NCBI GenBank assembly: GCA_916048095.2
Contig: OU696571.1
Coordinates: 8,802,001 to 8,866,000, forward strand
Origin: Sacculina carcini
Taxonomy: Eukaryota; Arthropoda; Thecostraca; Sacculinidae
Reading direction: 5' to 3'
DNA: 64,000 bases
The notes under the pieces were generated by a model that saw only the letters and a program-made list of their open reading frames with translations, did no database searches and had not been told where the DNA came from. Both the position numbers and the translations under genes were made by a program. This document shows positions 52,462-62,257 of the stretch, one piece after another (within the stretch, counting starts at the first letter, position 1; every line of letters starts with the position of its first letter).

Positions 52462-54445
52462 ATGGAAGACGCACCTGCGACGTCCAGTTCCAGAAGACGG
52501 CTTGGTGCTGCAAAGGGCAGTATCACTAAATGTATGAACACCATAGATAGACTCTTTTAAAGATAGATCTAATGTACTGTGTGTTAGAGATATGCTCGGT
52601 TGTATTGATGAACTGTTAAAAACATATGATTGTGTATGTAACGAGTTGTTAAGCTCACTGGAAGGATCAAATGATCATGAATCTATTGCGTATGTTGTAA
52701 ATGGGAGGAAACAGTTCCTGTCTGAGGTTCAGGGTTTCCAATCAGCCATTTCAATGTGGTTGGAGCAGGAAGAGATCGATGATGAAATTTCAGTGCAACC
52801 CAAGAGCGTCACAGAAGTAATGACGAGTTCACACCATGCAGAATCAGATAATCCAGGTGTCTGTGAGAGAAACGAAGAATATGAAAAACATTCTGGTGCC
52901 TTAGCTTCAGAAAATGAGATGTTGAAGATGAAGACGGCTCAACTGCAGATGGAGTTGAAGTTCAGTAAAGAAAGAATGTTGATGATGGAAGAGAACCAAA
53001 GGCTAAAGGAAGAATTGAACTCACTCACGGTGAATCACATTGGGAAGGTAAATGAGCACGTTGAGCGGCGGCAAGGCACTAAGTATGTACGATTAGAGAG
53101 TACACCTAGAACCGATATCGAGAAAACATCAAGGGTCTCTTGGGATCCTTCTGCAGTGGAAAGGGAAGCTCAACCTTCTGATTCTATTGCACAGACATTG
53201 ACTCAGATGTTGGAGATATCAAAGTTACAGCAGAAATCATTGGTTGAGTCATTGCTGTTGCCAAGAGGGGAACTGCAAAGGTTCTCCGGCAATGAATTGG
53301 AATACTGGCCTTTTATCAGATCCTTCATGGACACTGTCGATTGTTTATCAATACCAGATGCTCAGAAACTAGCTTGTTTGAGAAAGCATTGCCAAGGCCC
53401 TGCAGAACTCGCTCTCAGATGCACCACGTATATGCCAGCAGAAGAAGGTTATGCTAAGGCTTTTAGAATTCTGCAGGACCGTTTTGGTAATACCTATAGC
53501 ATAACTTGTGCATGGATTAAGAAGATCACACATCAGCCAGTTGTGAAGGGGAGTGATGAACTCCAAGCATTTGCAGATAATTTGAGGTGTTGTGTTGAGT
53601 CGTTGAAGGAGATGAATTATCTAGACCAATTGGTCAGTGGTGACATCATGGTTAAATTGGTTGATAAACTTCCACATTATTTGCAAGTTAGGTGGTTACG
53701 AGTGAATCATGACATTCGTTCTTCAGAGGCTAGAGGTGCCAACGTGCATGAGTTGCTTCAGTTTATAGAAAGGGCTGCTGAAGAAGCATCAGACCCAGTC
53801 TATGGCTCACTAGTTTCCAAGAGGTACAAGAATCCTACGCAAGAAAATCCGAAGAGGGATCGTGGGAGCTTTGCTTCCAGTGCAACTCCTCGAGACACTG
53901 TGAAGTTTGGAGAGCAAGTTTCGAGACACAGTGAGCCTGCAGGTCAATGTCCTTGCTGCAATAATGGCCATGCTATTTTTCGGTGTCCGCAATTTAAGGC
54001 CATGCGTATCAAAGATAGGTGGCAGCTTATCCGTTCGAAGGGCTTGTGTGCAAATTGTTTCAATACAGGTCATCTTGGGAAGGATTGTTACAGAAGTTTC
54101 ACATGTGGGATCAATGGCTGTAGTATGAAGCATAGCAGATATCTACATTTTCAACCCAGAGAATCCGATGCTTCTGGACCTAGTACATCTGGTCTACAGA
54201 ATCTTCAGAACCCTAGTGGTCAGAGCAACAGCAACTTTTCCTGTAGCCAAGGTGGCAAACTGGCACTGCCAATCGTGCCTGTGAGAATCAGGTGCCCAGG
54301 CTCTGATGAATATGCAGACACATATGCTTTACTGGACCCAGGTACAGATACTTCATACTGTTCACAAGGTATTGTCGATAAGATAGGTGCTAGATCGAGG
54401 AATGTCAACATGGAGATAACCACAATAGCACAGGCTAGGATGTAA
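52462..54445 (+). pseudogene. BEL-1 gag and protease start, with frameshift and stop
   Basis: An ATG at 52462 starts MEDAPATSSSRRRLG. A T run at 52555-52558 breaks the frame, which resumes as DMLGCIDELLKTYDC and is open to 54445. Features: a long coiled coil (ENEMLKMKTAQLQMELK and on), a BEL-type gag core (LPRGELQRFSGNELEYWPF), zinc knuckles (CPCCNNGHAIFRCPQF, CANCFNTGHLGKDC) and a protease motif with DPGTDTSYC in place of the usual DSGS-type site. The TAA at 54443 falls inside the protease region, and homology continues in the same frame. Confidence 0.83.
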
Positions 54446-56872
54446 GTTCAGTCCAGTGTAGTAACGTTGTTGGTGTCTGATATTAATGATGAGCTAGACC
54501 CAGTGTGCATCCCAGAAGTTGCTGTTCGGCCATGTTTGAATTTGGATTCATCTAACATGCCAAGTGTTACAGAAGTCGAACGATGGCCTCATTTGAGAAA
54601 CCTGCAATTACCAAGGTTGAATTTGGATAATGTTCATGTGCTGATTGGTCAGGATTGCTCCGACCTACTCATACCTGACCAGGTCAGGAAAGGAAACCCA
54701 GGATAGCCATTTGCTATACACACAGCGCTGGGCTGGGTGATAAACGGACCAGTAGGACTACCCAGATCAACGACTAGTGTCTCATACTTCACACGAACCT
54801 CTGAACCGGTGTTGAAAAATCTGTGGGACCTATAAGGTATCAACTGCGAAACTGAGTGCATGTCTCCTGAAGACGTGAAGACTTTGTCATTCTGGGAATC
54901 TGGTATGCAAATTGACAATGGGCGCTATTCTCTGGGAATCCCATTTAAAAGACCAAATCCTCAGTTGAAAAACAACTTTCGAATGGCAGAGAATCGATTA
55001 ATGTCGTTGCGCAAACGATTGGAGAAGGACGACTCACTTAAGACAGCATATAGTGAAGAAATTCAGAAGCTGCTCACCAATGAATATGCTGAGAAAGTTC
55101 CACAGGAGGAAATTGCACGATCAGACGGTAAGGTGTATTATCTACCCCACCATCCGGTGTATAATACTCGAAAACCCGAAAAAACTAGAATAGTATTCGA
55201 CTGCGCAGCAAAGTTCTGTGGGTCATCATTAAACGATCATGTGCTACAAGGACCTGTTCTTGGTAACAACCTCATCGGCGTGCTCTTGTGCTTCAGAGAA
55301 GGATCAGTGGCATTCAAGGCTGACGTAGAATCAATGTTCCACCAAGTTAAGGTGCACAAAGGTGACTGTGACGTTCTCCGTTTTCTATGGTTTGGAAATG
55401 ACGACCTTGGTGCCCGGGTTGAGCACTATAGAATGACTTCACACCCATTTGGCGGTGTTTGGAGCCCATCTTGCGCCAATTTTGCTATGCGGCATGTGGT
55501 AAGGGAATTCGAGCATGAGCCATCGGCTGAAGTGAGAAACTCATTGCTCACAAACTTCTACGTCGATGATTGCTTAAGGGCAACAGAGGAAGACACTACC
55601 GCTGTTGGTATTGCCGTGGGACTGAAGGACATCTTGTCGAAGAGGGGTTTCCGGCTGACGAAGTTAGTTTCGAACTCGCAAGACCTGTTGGAGAGCTTTC
55701 CCCGCTCTGAATGGGGCGAATCATTGCGTTTGGTCGACGTTGAGTTGAACCAACTACCCACTGAAAGATCCCTTGGCATGTTGTGGGAGCTGAATGAAGA
55801 CTGCCTCACATTTGATATACAGATCAAGAGTAAGCCAGATACCAAACGAGGCGTGTTGAGTATGCTCAGCACTCTGTTCGATAGGAGGCCTGAACACCAG
55901 AAGATGGCTGAGCTTCCACGTATCAGGACAACTCCCTTTGAACCACCGTTCAGTCATGTTGGAGTGGACTACTTTGGTCCATTCTTGGTCAAACGTGCTC
56001 GCTCGAAAGTGAAGAGATACGGGTGCATATTTTCGTGTATGGCCACGAGAGCAGTGCACCTGGAAGTTTCACACAGCCTAGACACTGATAGCTTCATCAA
56101 TGCTTTGATGAGGTTTGTGGCGAGGAGAGGAGAGCCTCGGCAGATCGTGTCCGACAACGGCACCAACTTCGTCGGAGCACATTTGGAACTACAGCGTGCC
56201 GTGAAGGATTGGAACCATCAGAAAATACATGAGCATCTCCTTCAAAGGGGTATCGATTGGAAATTCATCCCTCCTAGTGCATCGCATCAAGGCGGCGTTT
56301 GGGAAAGACAGATCCGGACTGTGCGCGCGGTCTTGATGGGCGTCACGAAGCAGCAACAAATGGATGACGAAACTTTGTTAACCTTCATTACGGTAGTAGA
56401 AGGTATAATCAATGGCCGCCCATTCACCAAACTATCTGATGACACCACTGATGAAAGACCTTTGACACCGAACCACATTTTAATGCTGAAAGCAGGTCCA
56501 GCAATACCACCAGGTGTATTTGAGTGCACTGATATGTACCGTCGTCGATGGAGGCAGGTGCAGTACTTGGCTGATCTGTTTTGGCGCAGCTGGCTACGTG
56601 AATATTTTCCTGAGCTACAGCGTCGTACGAAGTGGGTTTCCCAGAGACCGAACGTTAGTATTGGAGATCTCGTGCTATTAGTTGATAGCAACTCGCCCAG
56701 AAATCATTGGCCTCTCGGGCTAATTGAAGAAGTACAGAAGGGAGAAGATGGTTTAGTCCGCTCTGTGAGACTGAGAACCACCACAGGCTCTTATGAGAGA
56801 CCCGTGACACGGATTTGCTTGCTAGAGGGGGCACATGAGAGTTCGAATGGGGTGGGTGTTAAGCAAACCTAG
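54446..56872 (+). pseudogene. BEL-1 pol: RT and integrase core, internally deleted
   Basis: One frame with stops at 54704-54706 and 54833-54835, then open to 56872. RT is BEL/Pao type: VYYLPHHPVYN, TRIVFDCAAKF, AFKADVESMFHQV and catalytic YVDD in FYVDDCLRA. After RGVLSMLSTLFD the text jumps straight to a segment before the integrase core (MAELPRIRTTPFEPPF, GVDYFGPF, VSDNGTNFVGA, GGVWERQIRTV). RNase H and the integrase zinc-binding domain are therefore gone through an in-frame deletion of perhaps 350-450 codons (family comparison). A C-terminal BEL integrase tail (VSIGDLVLLVD) is present. Confidence 0.85.
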
Positions 56873-57009
56873 AATCCATCCAGTGAGCCGGTGTATGTAT
56901 TGATTATGTCTGTACCGTGTTTCGTAAATATCTCTTAATATTGTACCTTGTCGTTGTGCGTTACACTACGTGTTTGATTGAATGCCTCTGATCGAGCCAT
57001 TGGGGCCGC

Positions 57010-57670
57010 TGTAACGCCCAACGGGTCGCTGTGCGGGTACCCACGTACCAATGTAAAGCGACATCTATTGTTATCAGTTTGCTTAAGTTTTTTGCGACTT
57101 TATTGAACATATCGGTGTTTAATAATTTTGTGTTTGTGCGCTATTTGGATTATTACGTATTAAATGTTAGATTAACTTGTATGGCAGAATTTCGTTATAG
57201 CTTTATTTTCTTCCTTGAGAGAGCTTAATTGCGCCGCAATTGCATCGCTTTTGCGCAACCCTGAACACGTTGTGTTGGTTGAATTTTGCGTCTACACCAT
57301 TGAATTTCTTTTGCACCTGTGAACCTAAGAACCTGAGAACGCCATAAGTTGTAAGTTTTCACCTTTTTGTACGTCAAGTTGTACTGATATTTGTTTGTTG
57401 TATCATTTTCATGTTTATGCCACTCCTGATGCGGTGGTCTCTAATAATGCTCTTGAGTGCTCAGTTTGGTAAATTTGATATGTAATTTGGTGAATTTGTT
57501 ACTTTAATTTGGTTTGTTTTTATGTGTTCTTTTGTTCCAGTTGGACCGTTTATAATCGCTTTGTACCGTTTTTTACCGTTGGTACCCATTGCTACCCCTA
57601 TGAGTGCATGAAACAGTGAATACAACGCGTGCCAAACCTCTGGTGTCACTTGCGCCCTCTGGGCGTAATA
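57010..57670 (+). repeat. BEL-1 3' LTR
   Basis: 661 bp, TGTAACGCCCA to TGGGCGTAATA, followed by TATGT. A weak purine tract (ATTGGGGCCGC) precedes it. Confidence 0.88.
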
Positions 57671-57675
57671 TATGT

Positions 57676-57775
57676 TATAAGGAATTAATGTTCAGTGAAG
57701 GCATTGAATGCCTTAAACGCGTCACAAATGCCAGGTCGCCATCCGTTCCAGGTCGTCATCTGTTCCGTTGTGACA
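57676..57775 (-). repeat. Rep1 copy 4, right part
   Basis: Continues the copy at 28079-28322 after BEL-1, with the AAGGCATTGAATGCCTT core and the inverted CGGATGGCGACCTGG region. Confidence 0.68.
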
Positions 57776-58200
57776 GATAAAACGGGGACATAGATAAAAT
57801 GGGGACATCGACGCATTTGATACAAAATTTGACGCTTTGGAGGGATTTGAAGGCTTTCACTGTATGGTGTAAGGATTTTGAAGTTAAGGATATTGAGGGA
57901 TATTGAGATTAAGATTAAGGATATTGAAGTTATAGGGTTTGTTTTTGGTGCGGGCTAGTGTTGAGTTTATATTAGCTATAGGGAGTATTTTTCGTTTAAT
58001 GTTCTGTGTGTGGTGATGATCATTGACTGGCTGTTGTTGCGTCAGCCGAGTGTCGCTGCGATCGCGCGAGTGACGTAAGAGGTGAGCTATGCTCTGATTG
58101 GCGGAGATTGCGTGGCGGGAGACTGGCTCGTCGGTTGCAGAGCGTGCGGTGAGCCAACGCCACCTAGATACAAGGCCCTTCCATCCCCTCCCCATGGGGG
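57776..58200. other. Non-coding; part resembles the IleLTR-3 leader
   Basis: GGCCTTGTATCTAGGTGGC, read on the minus strand at about 58150-58175, also occurs on the plus strand at 61213. This suggests a diverged solo LTR or fragment. The rest has no recognisable feature. Confidence 0.4.
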
Positions 58201-59316
58201 GTGTTACGTCAGCTCGTCCGTCCTAACGCTACCTGGGTATCACATCTTGCTATGAATCATCTATAAACCGATGCTAATGACTCAGCTACAAACCATTGAA
58301 ACGCTGACGCTGCATCGCTGATCACGTGATCAGTTCGTTGTCAGTGTAGCGTTGTCAGTTCGTTGTCAGCGCGTGTTTGTGGTGTTGTGTGTATTTGTGG
58401 CGTTGCGCGTTTTGCGATTTTACGTGTGTTCGCTGTGATAATTATTTGTGGCATTGTGCGCATTATATTTTCAGTGCAGCGTAGTTGGTTGGACGTGTTT
58501 ATGTTAGTATTGCGTTCACAATTGTAGTGGCATTGAGCGTTTGCATTCGCTGTTGTTTCTATCATACTTCAAGCAGTGTTGTAGTGTTTCCCGCAAGTTT
58601 ACTTCAAGTATTATTAGATTGGTGTATTCCGGAGAATTTCACCTTTCGGAGTGAAAGGTAAATCAATAAATGCTCACTCATTTATCTTTTCCGTTGAACC
58701 AGATTTTGTTGAATTAGTTAAGATATGTTTCAATCTTTTTGGAATATTTGATCATTTTATGCGCTGCATTTTATATCTTAATAATGACATTATCTATTAC
58801 ATCTTACGATTCTTACTCCCATTGTTTGAAAAAGCTGGTATTGCGTTGTGATTGTTTAGTCCAGTGGTTATTAGCCGGGAGAATCCATACCCCTTGGTGG
58901 AATAGGAATCAAAGGTCGGAGGTATGGGATTAAATATCTGGATACCGCTATAAATTAGCAATAGCTATAATAATATTAAAAGTAACAAAGTGAATAAAAT
59001 AACCCAAATAATAATAAAATAACAAATTTATCATTGGCTATTTCCTAGTAATCCGTATCTAAATTACAGTAAATTCAAGCGATTGCAATATTCGTGGATC
59101 TGGAAGACAAACTGGCAAATTATGATAGGATTGGTGATAATTATTTGAACAGTCAAGTAAGTTGCGGGTATTGAACCATATTGGACAATACATTGGTGGT
59201 ATGGAACCATCAAAAGGTTGATAAGGTTCAAAAGTTCAAAAGGTAAAGGTTCAAAGGTTCAAAAGGTACCCCAAGTATAGTGTATCAATATTTTGTTATT
59301 ATGTTGTTCAGGAAAC
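58201..59316. other. No gene recognised
   Basis: AT-rich DNA. CCAGTGGTTATTAGCCGGGA near 58861 resembles the start of some hAT terminal repeats, but no partner was found. Short GGTTCAAAAG repeats lie at 59220-59265. Confidence 0.35.
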
Positions 59317-59437
59317 ATGCCAGATAAGTGATATGTCCGGGTGCAAAGACAACTACAATAGTGGCTCCAAAGTGAGCGTTTTCTGTTCACCGAAAGAGGA
59401 GGTGCTCCGAAAGAAATGGATGACAGCTATCAAATAA
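59317..59437 (+). pseudogene. THAP-domain fragment
   Basis: A short coding remnant. From the ATG at 59317 the sequence reads MPDK, then a base is lost. The shifted frame gives SGCKDNYNSGSKVSVFCSP and KEEVLRKKWMTAIK before a TAA at 59435. The pattern C-x4-C, N-Y-NSG, VSVF and LRKKW..AI is that of the N-terminal half of a THAP zinc finger, a C2CH DNA-binding domain of host regulators and P-element-type transposases. The second half with the CxxH pair is absent. TTGTTCAG just upstream could be an old splice acceptor. It is a decayed exon or transposase relic. Confidence 0.6.
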
Positions 59438-59499
59438 GACATGCCAATATACAATAATATATATGTAAATGTTGATGCGTGCAAATTGTACGTTAATGT

Positions 59500-60005
59500 G
59501 TGATATTTCCTCGTTCCTCCATTGCTCTAATTAATGCTTTTATTTTCCCCCATCTCAATTATTGCTCCTCTTTGTTTTATTCTCTACCAAAAAAGACATT
59601 TCTTCCTTCCAATCTATTCTCAACCAATCGTGCCGTTTTGTTTTCAGACTTCCTATCCGTCATCCCACCTCTCGATACCTAAAAATATTGAGATGGCTTC
59701 CTTTTAAATATATGACCCAACACAAAATATGTTGTCTCACTTTCAAATTGATCAACTACCCCTACCCTCCACCCTATCTGAAGGAGCTGGTAGTGCCAGT
59801 CTCACACAACACTAACACTCGATCATCTAGTGCCCTTCTAGAACACCGAGCAGTTTCCGAATCATCATGGTCTTCCAAATCCTTCCAATACATTTCCCCC
59901 CGTCTGTTCAATAAACTTCCGCGTTCAATTACATCTTCCAGCTCCTATAAATCTTTCAGCAGCAAATCATATAAATATCTTTTGGATGTGTACATAGATT
60001 CTTGA
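59500..60005 (+). pseudogene. CR1-d: C-terminal fragment of a CR1/L2-type LINE ORF2
   Basis: Starts around SSIALINAFIFPHLNYCSSL. The frame changes at a run of six A (59589-59594) and continues ISSFQSILNQSCRFVF, LRWLPFKYMTQHK, SSWSSKSFQYISPRLFNKLP to the stop at 60003-60005. Motif order matches the end of CR1-c ORF2, but the sequence is more distant, so this is a second CR1-type family. Catalytic residues are not included. Confidence 0.8.
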
Positions 60006-60207
60006 GCCCACACCGATATTATTCGTTTTTCTGTAGTATACGTGTTTTTGTGTGACTCTTGTTTGTCTTATTCCGCTGTGAGCCCAAGTTTATTTATGAT
60101 GCATTTTCATTTGTGTGTTTATTGTGTGATTTGTATGTATATTTTCATCCATGCCAATACTTTGTTGTATAAAGTGGCAATACATTTCTGATTTCTGATT
60201 TCTGATA
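60006..60207 (+). other. CR1-d 3' UTR with ATTTCTG tail
   Basis: The 3' UTR ends in ATTTCTG repeated three times (60185-60206). Short direct repeats at the 3' end, instead of poly(A), are typical of CR1-type LINEs. Confidence 0.7.
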
Positions 60208-60415
60208 TGGTGTTTATTTGTGATGTGGTGTTAATGTGTGATATGGTGTTAATGTGTAATATGGTGTTAATGTGTGATATGGTGTTAATGTGTGATATGG
60301 TGTTAATGTGTGGTATGGTGTATATCTGCGTGTGTCATTATCGTTGATGAGTGATATGGTGTTAATGTGTGGTATGGTGTATATCTGCGTGTGTCATTAT
60401 CGTTGATATAGAGTG
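60208..60415 (+). repeat. 18-bp minisatellite
   Basis: About seven units of ATATGGTGTTAATGTGTG, followed by a duplicated longer unit containing TATCTGCGTGTGTCATTATC. Confidence 0.9.
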
Positions 60416-61189
60416 AATATTGCCCATGGATTTGCTTTAAGATCGATTATTCAATATTCTCATGTGAAAGCGTGTCAATTCATTGATTTCTTGGCACCGC
60501 TGAGAAATCTTATGAATCCATTGGTTCGAACAAATTTAATGTCAGGAAGTCGATATAAGCGAAAATGAAAGATTTCGGATTGATAAAAACACGCATTTGT
60601 CCTTCTATCCGACATTAGTTCCCCACTTAGCGACACTTACAATTGACAAATCAACACTTACAAACACACTTACAATATCTATCAGCGGATAATTAGCGCA
60701 TGTTTCGGACCGCTGTTCTATGTGATATTTAAGCATAATTAACCATCACATTTATTGTTGTTTGTCAATGCTGGAATTTATGCTCAGTTATTGGCTTTGT
60801 ATTTCGCAATGTTGTATTCGTGAAGTGTGTAAACACGTTTTTGTCGACATGTTGATGGGCTGCAGCATGTTGTGAATGATGAATTATATAGCGTACCCGT
60901 GTCTGAATTCACTGTGACAAGTAATTAATGAAACATGTCATATTGGCTTCTATATTTGACCGTTTTCTTGTTGTTAATTCGCACGCTTGGTACAATACAT
61001 GATCGTAAACCTCCTGGATTTTGTTTGTATTAGGTTGTAAAAAGAATTGTTAAGCATTATACAGCTTCTAAATGCAAGGTTTCATTCAAAACTGGGAGTA
61101 TTTGTGAAAATAATGCACCGGCGTACGCATAATATCAACTAACAGTGCACCGCAACACATACACACTGCACCGACGTTGGCCGAACGCT
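60416..61189. other. No feature recognised
   Basis: AT-rich DNA without coding or repeat signals that I can support. It may include the start of the IleLTR-3 LTR. Confidence 0.4.
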
Positions 61190-61416
61190 GTGACGTCACA
61201 AAATCGTGAAACGGCCTTGTATCTAGGTGGCATTGGGTGAGCAGTATCGTTGTGAGAGGCGGACGGAGAGGTGCGGTCGAGTGGTGTTTGTGTGTATGTG
61301 ATTGCGTGTACGGGCGAGGTGTATTGAGCGTGAGCCCTGCGGGCCATCGAGTGTTTTCGCGTTTGTTTGTGCCTTGCATTTAATACATTGTTCATTTGCG
61401 TTCGCGCCGTTATACA

Positions 61417-61428
61417 AGCTAACCGGCC
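61417..61428 (+). promoter_or_regulatory. IleLTR-3 primer site complementary to the tRNA-Ile 5' end
   Basis: AGCTAACCGGCC directly follows ..ATACA. It is the reverse complement of GGCCGGTTAGCT, nucleotides 1-12 of animal tRNA-Ile(AAU) (recalled sequence). No TGG-type site is present. Confidence 0.68.
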
Positions 61429-61450
61429 ACGCGTCATTCGCGTAGCCGGA

Positions 61451-62257
61451 ATGTTTTCGCCCCAAGAAGCAGTATCTGCGACCAATGCGGATATCGCGCA
61501 GACAGCAGTGTCGCCAGCAGGCAGTTTCGATGTCCGGCTCGTGCCAGAGTTTGACGGCACCGGCGATGTCGTAGAGTGGTGGAATCGGGCGGTGATGCTG
61601 TGTGAGTTGAAGTGTGTACCAGTCATGATTGTGGTGCCCCTACGACTGACTAAGGGTGCATTCCACGTGTGGTCGCATTTATCGGCTGAAGATGGGCGAA
61701 GTGTTGAACGGACTCGAGCCGCGCTGTATGGTGCTTTTGGCATAGATAAATACTTGGCGTTCGAGCGCTTCAGAAATCGTCGATTGAACACAGGTGAATC
61801 GGTAGATGTATTTCTGTCCAGTTTGAAAGTGTTGGCAGACTCTTTCGGCGGGGTTAGTGATGAATTGCTTGAGTGTGCCTTTGTAACGGGATTACCGAGC
61901 GATATAGCGACAATAATTCAAACGGGTGCAGCCGCCGATAAGCTCACTCTAAACGACGTCGTGGTTAGAGCGCGGATGGCCCTGCAACGCAAAGAAGGAG
62001 CAATGAATCAGTCAAGGGATGAGAGCTGTTTTGCTGCACGAATGTCGACCACATCTAGGACTGGGAACAGATGTTATACGTGCAATGAAGTGGGTCATTT
62101 CAGCAGACAATGCCCAAGAAGATCGTGCTTCAAATGCTACAAGGTAGGCCACCTGTCTCGTGATTGTCCGGGAAACGCCAGAGGAGAGAGTACATCGGCG
62201 CCTGTGCTCCCTCCGCGTATGCAAATAAGGTGCTTCCGTCAACACGCGTTTCAATAG
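61451..62257 (+). CDS. IleLTR-3 gag
   Basis: 268 residues from MFSPQEAVSA at 61451, 22 nt after the primer site. The core matches the group's gag (RLVPEFDGTGDVVEWWNRAV, LSAEDGRSVERTRAALYGAF, YLAFERFRNRRLNTGESVDVFL). Two zinc knuckles close it: CYTCNEVGHFSRQC and CFKCYKVGHLSRDC. The frame continues past the slip site to a TAG at 62257, overlapping pol by about 90 nt. The frame is intact. Earlier in-frame codons exist upstream but would translate the LTR end, so this ATG is preferred. Confidence 0.87.
   Translation: MFSPQEAVSATNADIAQTAVSPAGSFDVRLVPEFDGTGDVVEWWNRAVMLCELKCVPVMIVVPLRLTKGAFHVWSHLSAEDGRSVERTRAALYGAFGIDKYLAFERFRNRRLNTGESVDVFLSSLKVLADSFGGVSDELLECAFVTGLPSDIATIIQTGAAADKLTLNDVVVRARMALQRKEGAMNQSRDESCFAARMSTTSRTGNRCYTCNEVGHFSRQCPRRSCFKCYKVGHLSRDCPGNARGESTSAPVLPPRMQIRCFRQHAFQ
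62170..62176 (+). promoter_or_regulatory. Probable -1 frameshift heptamer G GGA AAC
   Basis: GGGAAAC directly after the second zinc knuckle, read in gag as CCG GGA AAC GCC. A -1 slip here enters the pol frame. PheLTR-2 has the same heptamer with the same neighbours at 22468-22474. Confidence 0.65.

Larger units (their letters stand above)
28472..57670 (+). mobile_element. BEL-1, BEL/Pao LTR element interrupted by Gypsy-2 and its passengers
   Basis: The left end TGTAACGCCCA (28472) and right end TGGGCGTAATA (57670) are imperfect inverted repeats flanked by TATGT (28467-28471, 57671-57675). The first 44 bp of the 5' LTR lie at 28472-28515, and the rest at 51807-52426. The intervening 23 kb is Gypsy-2 with its own nested insertions, bordered by AATG on both sides. 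Without the insertions BEL-1 would be about 5.9 kb. It carries gag, protease, RT and an integrase core, but also three in-frame stops, one frameshift and an internal deletion. Confidence 0.88.
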
